A stretch of 64,000 nt of DNA from Boletus sp. NGJ (lineage: Eukaryota > Basidiomycota > Agaricomycetes > Boletales > Boletaceae): contig JAGTXK010000190.1 in NCBI GenBank assembly GCA_019096195.1, positions 186,001 to 250,000 of the forward strand, written 5' to 3'. Positions within the stretch are counted from its first letter, which is position 1. Every line of letters starts with the position of its first letter. Positions 14,101 to 24,370 of this stretch are shown piece after piece. The notes below the pieces were generated by a model, which did not search any database, was not told the origin of the DNA, and saw only the letters and a list, made by a program, of their open reading frames with translations. Both the position numbers and the translations under genes were made by a program.

Positions 14101-16425
14101 AATATAATCAACTTTGTTTTGCATTCAAGTTCAAGGTTTCCAAGTTTGAGGTTTATCAGGCAATATGTGAAGTCCTTAAGGGCACTGCTTCTTTGAAAAT
14201 GATGGCTGAATGCCTGGGGAAAATGTCCAGTGACCTACAAATAAACAAAATGACTGGACATGATAGCAGACTGAAATGGTTTGAAAGTAAGTATATGATA
14301 GTTTTTACAGCAGCTAATATTCATTTATTGTTCTATGGTACTTCAGACTTCACACAGCAGTATACCAGGGAGCTTGAGCACCTAGGGGATGCAAGTATGG
14401 TATCTAAGAACCATGAGGAAGCAATTGAACACTACTCTGCTGCATTGCTTCTTAACCCACCAATGCCTCAGCAACTTCTCATTAAGAGGTGCAAAGCACA
14501 AATTGCTAAAGGGATATGGAAGGATGCTTTGTATGATGCAAATAAGGTAAAGACAGTATTCTCTTGTGATCTTACACAGTTCTGAATGATATTCACCCAT
14601 TAGGTGATTGAGTTAGATTCTAAAAGCCCTTGGGGTTATGAGAGGAAACATGCTGCTCTCCATGGCATGCAAAATTATGATGAGGCACTTGAGGCATTTA
14701 ACATCATGCTCTTGAAGATTGAAGGGTCCCATGATCCAGAGATAAGCAGTAAGTGTCAGTTATCGTACCCTGAAGGTCATGTGTTGAATGCATTCCATAG
14801 AATTTCGCGAGAACTATGTTGCTCCACACGAGACAATTGCAGCCATTGATGTGATTATTCTCGAGATCTTGAAGATCTGCCCTCTTGTCCTCATTGATGT
14901 CACGACTGGTCGTCTGTGTGACAGAGGGGAGCAAAGCCTTGCATTCAAGTCAGAAGCAGTATTCAAGGAACTTCTGTCCTCTATGACGACAGGAATCAAC
15001 CACGCGGGCCTCCTGCAAGCAGTCTCGAAGTACTTCCAATATGTCATGTTATCCCACGTGTGGGAGGGCAAAGAGCCAACATACCAAGACGTCAATGTGG
15101 TTGAATCAGTCTGGAAACTGGATTCATCACTGCTTACTAATGACAAACTTCGCAAATTCTGCGAGTTGGTCCGTGAGGACGGTCATCGGTGGGCATGGAG
15201 CGACACCTGTTGTATAGACAAGACGACCAGTACGTTGTTGAACCAGTCACTCACATCGATGTACAAATGGTATGAAGAATCGGCCGCGACACTCGTTCTT
15301 CTTGCGAGCATGGAGTCGCCGTCTGTGCCCGGTGCACTCACGAAAAGTGTGTGGATGACGCGCGCTTGGACACTCCAGGAACTCCTCTCACCTAAAGTTG
15401 TTCGTTTCTATGATCGCGCATGGAAGCCATACCTCAACGATACCCGCGCGAACCACAAAGACTCTCCCGTCATCATGCAGGAGCTCGCGGACGCCATCCG
15501 GGTCGCTCCACAGACTATTGTTGCTTTTCGGCCAAGTGAACTTGGGGTCCGGGAGAAACTTCGGTTAGCTTCGACCCGTAACGCGACGGTGGAGGAAGAC
15601 GTTGCATATTCCTTGATCGGCATATTCAAAAGCGACATCCGACCCAACTACGGCGAAGGGGAGGCTGCACTCGGCCATCTTTTGGAGGAGACCGTTGCTC
15701 GTTCAGGTGAAGTGACCGTCCTGGCATGGACCGGCAAGTCATCGACGTACAACAGCTGTCTCCCCGCCACTCTTGCTGTCTATAGCCAGATGCTATACGC
15801 CTCACTCCCGATTGCAGATGACGAAATGGAAACTCACATCGCAGAAATACGGGGTGTGTTGGCACAGCAAGAAGCGATGATCGTCTATGATCGCGTCGCC
15901 CGTCTGCCACCAGCCCGTTTCGCCAATCGTCGTCTGCATCTCCCTTGCATCGTTTTCTTTGTCAAAAGACTCGATTGTCGGCCATTGGCTGGCCGCGTCG
16001 AGCACGTCACGTACCGCGCAAGGATATCAGTGCTGGGAGATGTGGAGTTCAAGACCAAGGATTGGCTCCCGCTGATGGAACCGCGCAGGCTATTACTCGT
16101 ACATCCTTGGATTCGCGATATCCTGGACCAAACCTACCCGCTCAGTAATTGGGAAGATGACATGGACATGGACTCGGACTCTGATGTAGATGTTGATGGG
16201 GCTTCTGCACCCCAAACGAGTGCTGTACCTTCAGCTCCATTGGATAGCCATATTCGAGCATTGAGGCTGCTTGTGCGCCTCCGACAGCCCTTTAGTGCAC
16301 TGCTGCTCGAACGGAAAGGGCATCAAGAATTCAAGAGAGTTGCTACGGAGCACGAGATCATCGTGCAGGTACGCAAGATCCCTACCTCCAAGGACATTCA
16401 TACGGGAGTATTGGAGATACTGTAG
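11111..16425 (+). CDS. WD40-TPR-HET three-module protein (allorecognition/NLR-like)
   Basis: One continuous spliced frame can be read through three modules. (1) A large exon to about 12333 encodes a WD40 propeller with recurring VxxxDxSPDG, IHIWD, ATVWD and ISFWD blade motifs. (2) Its donor (ATC GAT/GTGAGT) joins in phase to CCTGTGGTTCAG at about 12418 and a chain of roughly ten short exons encoding TPR helices (LLANRALIRAHLQQWPAA; three related units at 13430-14640). (3) A long exon from about 14795 to 16425 encodes a HET domain with YVMLSHVW, WAWSDTCCIDK and WMTRAWTLQELL. HET domains trigger fungal heterokaryon-incompatibility death. Start choice is uncertain: a 7-nt exon ATGACAG at 11111 splices in phase to the acceptor before GTAGATGG, or an ATG at 11371 in the main exon is used. 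An alternative is two genes, WD40 and TPR-HET, with the second starting inside the 12.33-12.42 kb intron. Confidence 0.75.
11117..11410 (+). repeat. Tandem duplication of intron 1 plus the following exon start
   Basis: GGTACGTGGGTATCATCATCAGCCC at 11117 recurs at 11267 with one change, and the exon start GCCAACAAAGTCGAAATCAA at 11209 recurs at 11389 as GCCAACCAAATTGAAATCAA. The second copy is longer because of a T9/A17 homopolymer insert near 11293-11320. Splicing the 7-nt first exon to the second copy keeps frame; including the first-copy exon does not obviously do so. The first copy may therefore be a skipped or dead exon. Confidence 0.6.
13430..14640 (+). repeat. Three tandem TPR units spanning exons and introns
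   Basis: Units at about 13430-13850, 13878-14287 and 14347-14640 each encode a pattern like LE..GDA...N.EEA..HY..AL.L.P.....LL.KW.K.K...SW.. AL.A. In the first two it is followed by an exon with the pattern K(F/I).(I/V)YQAI.E.L. Intron positions are conserved between units. The block therefore grew by genomic duplication of whole exon-intron units. Confidence 0.65.
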
Positions 16426-16779
16426 TGGTGGCACAGAGGTCTGTTCTCCAAGTAGCGACATGCATCCTGTTGGCTGATTTGTTGGCTCGTTGGATCTTCG
16501 TATAGTGGCCATGTCGCAAGTCTTGGGTTTTACCTGTCAGTAACTAATGCGCCACCTACTTTCGAATTTGGAATACATGTCGCTTGAATTCATGGATCTC
16601 GGGGCAATCTGGAGCCAGTTGGGCAGATGGGGATACGAGGTGGTACATAACAACATAGAGTAAACTTCACGACACGAGGAGCTGTACTCGCGTGAGCTGA
16701 TCCATATCGATGAGACGAGCTGTATGATTTCCTCACTGAATGATAGTTTGAGTCACTAGCGAGCCTGATCAATCGATCA
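16426..16779. other. 3' flank of the HET gene
   Basis: No gene is recognised. The sequence leads into duplicated segment A. Confidence 0.4.
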
Positions 16780-17039
16780 TGGACGAGCTCATTTCAAATG
16801 CTGCGAGGTGACTAACTCAAAGAACTGCACGATCAATGGTTGAATAAGTACCTACATTGTTTGCCATCAAATTACCTAGATGGTCGAAACGATAGCGTCG
16901 CCTGACTCTCGTTGGTCATAATCCACTGTGAGTCTAGCAATGTAAGCTAAACAAAAGCACGTGCACCGTTACATGGATCCCGGCCGAGGGATGAGATGAA
17001 TTGTTCACTCATTGGGCCAAATAGGATGTGGGCTGTCAT

Positions 17040-18000
17040 GACGAGTGCTACACCAGAAAAGGACACACGTGGCCTGCTTCTGTTGGACCCGCGGTACCAT
17101 GTCCGCTATGAGAAGTACCTGTGTTTGAACGGGTGGGCTTAACAGGCGACTTACGCTACAACGTCTGATGAGTTCCTGTATACAAACCGAGGAACAACGA
17201 ACCTTTCGGCTTACAAACGGGTTTTGCGACTGCTCGCTAGAATGATGTGTTAGACATACCGCATCTGACTGTCAATCAAGGAAGAGCACTCACTTGCACA
17301 CATTTAGTTGCAGCCATCCACGAAGGTCTCGCATTTTGGTCTTCCACTCGTGTTGGTGACAAGGAACAAGACCGATGCGACTTTCTGACCATTCCGTCGG
17401 GTTCATTCAACGTCGAGCCCTTGTTGTTCTTCCTGATCCTCGTCGATAATGGGGGCGGGGCGGTGGCTCAACAGCGTGAACACGGAAGTAAGAGGGAGAT
17501 ATAATGATAAGAATTATAGTTGAACTGAGGGGCGGATGTGCTCGACGGCACCTCTGAGATCTATGTGATCATGAGAACTCGGTTTGAGGGCGAAAGGAAC
17601 GAACGGGCACATCAATGAGATTACCATCACCGTCTTCGATGTGGGTCCCATCTGGTCGTTGTCCCTCACGAGTAGATGCCTGACATAGTGTGTCAACATG
17701 AGAGACAGAATGTCAGCATACTGGGACCCAGTTGAGACCTCAAGAGGAGGGTGATTGGGATCTAACAGTCTTGATGATGATGAACTCATCACCACCAAGA
17801 CTGTCAAAGACACAGATGGAATTCCCCCCAGAAAGAAGTGGCCACCATTCGGGGAGAAGTGACATAATCGTCATGTGGGAGCGGGCTAACGAGTATTTGG
17901 GGACGACATCCTCACCGATGGTACGGAGTCGCAGGGTACGAAGTGGGAGAGAACGAGGGAGGTGTTTTAGTTTACTCGTGGTGCGCAAAACCTTTTCTTC
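17040..18000 (-). pseudogene. WD40-family pseudogene, copy A, internally deleted
   Basis: The minus strand shows SICVFDSLGGDEFIIIKTV (about 17740-17830), matching GIRVFDSHNSDELINIKTA of the fuller copy at 21110-23220. It then jumps directly to ILSLMLTHYVRHLL, which in the fuller copy lies several hundred bases further downstream beyond the last propeller blades. Most blades are therefore gone through one large deletion, and the frames left are short. Tail exons (basic linker) are still alignable at 17130-17350. This is a dead relative of the WD40 module in the 11-16 kb gene. Confidence 0.7.
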
Positions 18001-18499
18001 ACTTTGTTCTCAATCATCTGCCGAGTCACCCAGCATCTCGTGTCCTCGGTACTTTGTTCTTACTCCCAGAGGTAATTATCCTGGGCCCATCCTACCAACG
18101 TGGTAATGGGCCACACTAGTGTAATCGAATGCATGTCGTGTTCTCATACGTTGACCCTCCCAGGCGATTCAGAACCATAATACGATGCACAGGCAAACTC
18201 GACAACCATTTCACAAACCCTCGCATTGCCTCAATACCTTCTATGCAGACGTCGAAGAGTAGCCCAAGCTGGCGGACATTTTACGCGACGTGTAACGAGT
18301 ATGCTTTCTCCCCTCATGACATTGGCTGGACCAGGCAGGCAGTCAACGTTGGTGCAACCTTTTCCCGTTGAAAAGGGTAGTCTTGCCCTGGTGCTAGTGA
18401 ATCTGAGTGCTCGTCGTGTCCCGGCTACAAGACTTAGTCCACGACGAGCACACAATCCGCACTTAGTAGACCCGCTCACAATATACCGCGCACAAAACA

Positions 18500-19440
18500 C
18501 GCGTGCATTCCAGGTCTCTCTCGAATTGCGAGCGCTCTTATCGGGATGGGAAATGTATGTCGGTTCACCAGACGATATTATGTTCCTATTCATACGTGGG
18601 CGTTTCCAGAACAGCTTGCGCTCACATCGGACAGGTGGACGTCGCAAACGTACTTATGTGTCCGTCCGGGGCTCGAATGGTTTTGCTCGCATACATGCCT
18701 TCAGACACCCAACGACCAGACGCATAACGACAAGTTCGCTCTCAAGCACTATACTAAGATTTTGGTGGCCGATCCTGCCAACACGGTATGCGGGCCAATG
18801 CGATCGAGTGCACGTCGTGGTCTCATGCTTTTCCTTTCAGGGCAATCTGGATGCACTGTATTTCAATGTTCTGGCGGACAGGCAAGATCGACAGCCCGAT
18901 TTACGAGCTCTTGCAGTACCTTGACATGTTCTATACCAACGTCAAAGTCTGGCTCGAGCCGGCTGACATTTACGCGACGTGTAACCAGCTCCTTCATAAC
19001 AATCAACACTGATGAGCTAACCACATACGAATACACCCTGCAATCACTGACGGACCTCGTCTTCCATGTACCACAAAATTTCATTCTACGCCGTTCAAGC
19101 GGCAAAGACAGCCTACCACGACCGGCGGCCTCGCACTCATTGTCAAGATTTTACTCACGGTGGTCGATCACCCGACAGCGACGGCTGTCCACGGTGTTCG
19201 CGTGGACTCTGGCCGATTTCCACCGACTTTTTTCTGGGAAAAGAGCTCCTGGGATGCCTCCACGAACTCGGACACCTCAAAAGTCGGGGATTTGCTGCAG
19301 TTGGCTCCCCCGTACTCGAGCAACCGAGTTGGAGACGTAGATCAAGGTTTACACCAGATGTATACGCCACAGGACGCGCCTTGTCTGCCTCCTTGATGAT
19401 GCTCGGCGGCCAGAGGGACATGGTAGTGGCTCAAGTATCT
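18500..19440 (+). pseudogene. EMC2 (ER membrane complex subunit 2) pseudogene, copy A
   Basis: Scattered frames carry EMC2 hallmarks: FALKHYTKILVADPANT, then YELLQYLDMFYTNVKVWLE, PADIYATCNQ, then YEYTLQSLTDLVFHVPQN, VQAAKTAYH. These match the TPR solenoid of EMC2, which holds the ER insertase complex together in the cytosol. The pieces lie in order but in different frames with short frame breaks between them, so no full protein is possible. It sits head-to-head with the WD40 remnant, as in copy B. Confidence 0.7.
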
Positions 19441-19569
19441 TATTTGTATGTGAGAAGGATCTGGGTGTCACTGAGAGTAGAGATGCGACATGTTTCTTTC
19501 CGATGGGTGACATCGGTCGGTGCGCTGCTCCCACGTCCATTCATCTCTGTTTATCCACAATTCGCACTC

Positions 19570-19770
19570 ACCTAAACCCAGTCTAGTTGCATTCATGTTC
19601 ATCGGATGATCTTGGATATGTCGATAAAGCTCTTTTAAAGGATTGGAGGACCTTGCTGAGTTGTGTACGTTCTGCATGGCGAGCTTCTGCCTCCTCGATA
19701 AGATCGGACACGACAGCCTTGAGGAAATCGATTCCGTATGGGCAACTGCAGGGTGCTACTCAAAGCAACA
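19570..19770 (-). pseudogene. DAM1 gene fragment, copy A
   Basis: Nucleotides align with exon 1 of the intact DAM1 gene at 29624-29896: GAGCTTCTGCCTC(G/C)TCGA, GA(G/T)CTCGGACATGA-like and the GTTCATGT(C/T)CATC stretch all recur. Substitutions, small gaps and the absence of the other exons make it a fragment. It abuts the tail of the EMC2 fossil directly. Confidence 0.7.
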
Positions 19771-20067
19771 GCACTTGGGCCTACGCACGCATCCCGCGGC
19801 ACCTTGTACCCGAGGAAGTGCCACCGGTTGGATTGGAAGAAGTCGCGGTTGCAATGCTGGCATCCACCCAGATGCATATGGCTCCAGGCTGCCAATCACT
19901 GCTTCGTCACGTCATGATAATCTATGATTGAGTTGCCCACATTGGCCTACCATTCAGTGGACTGTCGCTCCGGCAGATATTGTATCAGGATCACAGATGC
20001 GTTCCACTAAGCACGCGAAAATCATACTCGCAGAAGAAATGAAAATGTCGCGTCCGTCAAGTCCCAA

Positions 20068-20677
20068 TCAAATATTCCTCTTGCAAACGCGTTTGGAACG
20101 GTAGAAGGAGGCACTGTATGATGATGATATCTTCTGAGCTTCATGTTCATTCAACTTCACCCCGAGTCCCTGAGGATTCACCCGACCGTTGTCGAACATA
20201 TCGCAACGGCCAGATCTCCCGTCGGAAAGGGCAACGGTCAAGAGTCGGTGACGCAAGCGTTTGACTGTGTGTTTCTCGATAATTACCCCAAACGAAGAAA
20301 TCTGGATATCTTTGTTAATGAAAGTATGCCATTTAAATGGTGGATTGTCGTGTCGAACGAACATTCTTCTCTTGTTCAGGCGATCGCATTGTTCGTTTCT
20401 GGGAAATGTGCTAAAGAATGTCTCGTATACACGATGGACAAGCGCGTCGAGAGTCATGTAGCGCACGTATACTCCAGCGTAGTAGTTGATCGGGTAGTTC
20501 AACCCGATCGTCTGAACATGCTGTTCCCGGAATGTTGTGTGTGTTGATCAGAGTGTAGAATAGATTCTGAATGTGCAGCTCCTTGTCACTGGTAGCGTCA
20601 CCAGAGAGGTGACAATTGTGAGGCCGGAGGTGGTCATCGATGTGGATGGTGTCCTTCAAGGGAACGAGTAACCGCAT
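20068..20677 (-). CDS. Unassigned, possibly OB-fold (STN1-like) protein remnant
   Basis: Minus-strand frames at 20411-20677 and 20068-20502 seem to belong together. The first gives LLVPLKDTIHIDDHLRP. The second gives NPPFKW, a likely short intron, then FGVIIEKHTVKRLRHRLLTVALSDGRSG. The order aromatic-W, hydrophobic G-V-I-I, V-T-(V/L)-x-D-G-(R/T) resembles the first strands of an OB fold such as STN1 or TEN1, but similarity is weak and no full-length frame is seen. It lies between the two duplicated segments, so it may be a broken passenger gene. Treat the name as a guess. Confidence 0.25.
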
Positions 20678-21109
20678 CAGCGTATTCGATTATCTCGGTC
20701 CGTCTTTGGTACTCGCACTAAGTAGTACTTGGATCCGTGGTGAGCAAAAAAAAACATCAAAGCAGGGAAAACGCATCATCATAACGCACACCCTGTTCAC
20801 ATGCATCGACTAGACATGCTCCACCAATCCCAACCTTTGCATGCGGATCACGATCACCTCAGCGAGCGTTCTCGATGATGAACGGGTTTATGAGGACACA
20901 CCAATGCTGCGATCTGACACTAACCCAAATAACTATACGACCAATATCTGCGCAAGCATCTACACGTCTTGCCACATTACATCACCTAGAATGGATCCCA
21001 TCTTCGGTGGCTGACCCACGACACAACATCCATGAGGGTAACCTAATGGAAATGGTACTATAGCCTGATTCTCGTTGATCCTGACCCACCGTGAGTCTAA
21101 CAATGTAAG

Positions 21110-23220
21110 CTAAACGAAAGCATGCGCACCGTAACATGGATCCTCCCTGCCGAGGGACAAGACAGATTGTTTGCTTGTTGCGCCTAATAGGACGTAAGCC
21201 GTAATATCGTTTACTATCACCAAAAAAAGACGCACTGGGCCTGCTTCCGCCGCACCTCCAGCACCTTGTCCACGACGAGAAGCACTTTTGTTTGACTTGG
21301 AGCGCTTGGTAGGTGATTTACGCTGCAACGTCTCATGAGCCCCCGCATATAAACTAGAGGAGCAACAAACCTTTCGGTTTACAACGGGCTTCGCGACCGC
21401 TCGCTAGATTGACATGTTAGATACGCCGCCACAGATCGTTTATCAAGGAAGAGCACTCACTGGCACACGTTTGTTTGCAGCCATCCACGAAGGACCTTCG
21501 TTCGTGGCCTCCACTCTTGTTGGTGGCTGGGAGCATGATCGATGCGGGGCAGGCAGAGGTGATGCTCTGGGAACTCGATCGGGTCCATGCAATGCCGGGT
21601 CCTTCTTACCCTTCCCGAACCGTATCGGTAGCCACTTTTTGAGCATTGGAATGCCATGAGATGACGTGACTGTATTGGCATTTTCCTCTGGACATGCGTC
21701 TGCAGGGGAGGTCAGGGGTGGGGCGTCTGATGACTTTGGCACAGCATGGGATGCGCCAAGTGGCGGTGGCTCGTCCTCGCGGAGATCAGCAGATGATGCT
21801 GGCGACAGTGACTGCAGCAGCATCAATACGGAAATAAGAGGAGAAAGTAATGATGAACACTAACTTCGTCGTAGTCGAACTCCGGAGCGGGAGTGCTCGA
21901 CGGAACCTCGACCTATGCGATTGTGAGCACTCGGTTGCATGGCGAAAAGAACGAACGAATACCTCGAGGAAGCCACCATCGCCGTATTCGCTGTGGGCCT
22001 CGGACCGGAGTGAACTGGTATTCCTAGGTTTTTCCTGTACGTACACAATGAAGGAGTCAGGAAAGGTCCCCTTGGTGATGGAATGGCAAAATCCTACCGG
22101 GGTGGGTCGTTTGTTGTCGTGACCGCCCGAGGTCGAGGGCTGCTCGTCTGGTTGTTGTTCCTTGTCAGCATGTGCCTAACATGATGTGTCAACATGAGAG
22201 ACAGAATGGTGGATATCTGACAAGCCAACATGATGAATGGACAAATGCTTACATTGAAAGGACCATATGAATCAGGGAGAATATTACCGAGGTTGCGCAC
22301 ACTAATTTTCCCGTCATTCCGTCCAGTCGCAAGATAGTTGCCGTCTGGGGAGAGGGCAATCGAATATATCTTTGCACTTTCCTCAATGACAGGGCCAACC
22401 CGAGCCAATGTTGACGCATTCAGGAAAGAGATAGTATGCCTTGCGTAGGTAGCAATAAACTTCCCACTGGTGGCTAGAGCGATAGACTCGACGTCGCCGC
22501 CATGGTCACCGCCATCGAGAATCTGGGATTCAGCAAGTTTGGACCGGGTGGAGACTCCAAAACACTTGATTTTGTCGTCGTTTGACACAACAAATATTTG
22601 CTGACCGTCGTTCGACCATGCAAGCGGAGTGTTTATGCGCATTGCAATTGAGGTTATGGCAGTTTTGATATTAATTAGCTCGTCACTGTTATGACTGTCG
22701 AAAACGCGGATACCAACTGTGCAAGCAGTGGCGATATGCTCGCCAGTTGGGGAAAATCGGATTCCCGTGACTTCTTTGTCGTGCTTGAGTGGGCCAATGA
22801 GTCTCTCCCCGCTTGTGATGCTCCAGACGCTCGCTGCGTTTTCATCAGTCCCAGTGGCAAACCTAGTCGAGTCTGGGGAGACATCGACTGCAGCCACCTC
22901 GTGTGTGCCCTCCACGTCGATAACCGTTTTACGCAGCCCTGCGTCCCAAACGCTTGCCCCACTCGCCGTCCCACACGCTACCCACTTGTGATCCCTAGAC
23001 GCGGAAATAGCGTACAACTCCATTCCCGTTCGCTTTCCGACCTCCCGACCGTCTACAAGTCGCCATCGTTGAATTCCGTTGTAACTCCCACCCAAAAAGA
23101 TGTATTCCATCAGGGTGGAATGCGACTGCGAACACCGAACGAGTAGCGCCGGTGTCAAGTACTATTGTTGGATCTAGTGAATTGTCAGCATCGCAGGATC
23201 ACTCCCCAGAACTGTTACGC
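21110..23220 (-). pseudogene. WD40-family gene, copy B, probably frameshifted
   Basis: A large exon (about 22250-23158) encodes propeller blades with VAAVDVSPDSTRFATG, VTGIRFSPTGEHIA, SIALATSGKFIATYA and SIALSPDGNYLATG. It is paralogous to the WD40 module at 11.4-12.3 kb, and its last blade ends at a donor in the equivalent place. Further exons give a Pro/Ser-rich linker and a basic tail (TLQRKSPTKRSKSNKSASRR) with a stop at 21110. The first blade (VFAVAFHPDG...) is in a different frame from GGSYNGIQRWRLVDG, with the break inside the T5/G3 run near 23090-23100. Either it is inactive, or translation begins at an internal ATG. In Rhizoctonia-type genomes this family is numerous and annotated HET-E-like. 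Confidence 0.65.
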
Positions 23221-23689
23221 ACCGGTATTCATCGACGACATCTTCACCAGTCGTGGCCTTTGAAGAGTGAAAGAAAGAGGGTGTTTTGGCTTACGCGTGC
23301 CAGTGGTACGAAAGGTTGTTCTCGATATGGGTATGTCCTCGTGTCTTTGGCGCTTGTTCTTACTCGCATCCCAGCTAAGTGAACTCGTTGGACGACCAGG
23401 CAAGCTGTCAACATTGACGAAACCTTTCCTCGGTGCCAAGGGTACGAGTACCCTGTGACTTGCGAGCCTGAGTGCTCGTCGTATCTCGGCTGCAGGACTC
23501 GGCTCACGACGAAAGTAGTACAGATCCGCATTAGGCCCACTCGCGGCATACCGCACACAAAGCATGCGTACATCCCATGATGTTCTCCACGAGATGGGAG
23601 GCGAATGTATAATGTCGGTTCACCACACCACGTCACATTCATGTTCATATGTGTGGGCATTTTTGAAATAGCTCGTACTCACTGCTATT

Positions 23690-24290
23690 GACGGCGCAGG
23701 CGTGTCTTCGGGGCTCCGATGGTTGCGCTCCAACCCATGCCCTGTTGATATCAGCAATGCCTTCGGACGTCCAACCACTTACCATAGGTAGCCACGGGGA
23801 AGTCACAGAAAAGCCAGAGATTGCTCTCAAGTACCGAACCGAGCTTTTGGAGGTCGATTCTACCAACACGGTATGTCGTGTTCTTATACTATTTCCTCTA
23901 AGGCAACTCTAAGGCAATCTGGATGCGCCGCGTTTTGATATTCCGACGAACAGGCAAGACCGACAAGCCGATTTACAAGCTCTTCCATCACCTCGACAGC
24001 TCCTATGGAGACACCAAAGGCTGGCTCGAGCTGGCAGACGTGTACGCATGTAACCAGTACGCTTCCATTTTTCATGACGATCGAAACTGACGAGCTAGCA
24101 ATCACCCATACATGTCCTCTTGACAGAAGTTCATTCTACGTCCCGCAAGTGGCAAAAGCTGTCTACCACTACCGGCGACTGTTGAAAAGTGCTCGCTTGA
24201 CTCTTTGTCAACTTCTTTCAAAGAAAAAAGTCATGGGAACGTCCCGATGAACCACGACGTCTCAAGGATTATTTGGCTACAGTGCGCTCC
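23690..24290 (+). pseudogene. EMC2 pseudogene, copy B
   Basis: Frames read EIALKYRTELLEVDSTNT, then a broken stretch, then SSYGDTKGWLELADVYACNQ-like residues and later FYVPQVAKAVYHYR, all in EMC2 order. It is shorter and more decayed than copy A at its 3' end. The upstream 23220-23690 segment aligns with 18130-18660 and probably held the shared promoter with the WD40 gene. Confidence 0.65.
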
Positions 24291-24324
24291 CCTGTCCCTC
24301 CTGATGCGGCGTCAGGGTGACCAG

Positions 24325-24357
24325 ATCATAGATTATCATGAAGTGACAATGCAGTGA
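24325..24357 (-). repeat. Inverted copy of the cassette end motif
   Basis: The reverse complement reads TCACTGCATTGTCACTTCAT followed by GATAATCTATGAT. Direct-orientation copies are at 19896-19930 and 28405-28440. No coding function is seen. Confidence 0.6.
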
Positions 24358-24370
24358 TGCAGCGTAGCTA

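Larger units (their letters stand above)
16780..19945. repeat. Segmental duplication, copy A
   Basis: Homologous to 20880-24370 in the same orientation, clearly diverged but alignable by eye. Landmarks in both copies are GTGAGTCTA(G/A)CAATGTAAGC (about 16930 and 21092), the CGAGGGA-containing stretch, ATCAAGGAAGAGCACTCAC (about 17274 and 21441), GCAGCCATCCACGAAGG (about 17311 and 21477) and the EMC2-like block. Each copy holds a WD40 gene on the minus strand head-to-head with an EMC2 fossil on plus. Copy A alone ends in a DAM1 fragment. Confidence 0.75.
20880..24370. repeat. Segmental duplication, copy B
   Basis: Counterpart of 16780-19945. It keeps the longer WD40 gene (minus) and an EMC2 fossil (plus). 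Instead of a DAM1 fragment it ends in an inverted version of the end motif found in copies A and C (see 24325-24357). Confidence 0.75.

Noticed and set aside
18226-18924. 232-aa plus-strand frame in duplicated segment A
   Set aside because: Its middle is promoter/flank sequence shared with copy B, and only its last 30 or so residues are EMC2-like. It is not a real protein.
20740-20760. Short A9 run as an insertion mark
   Set aside because: No flanking duplication or element ends; probably a plain homopolymer.
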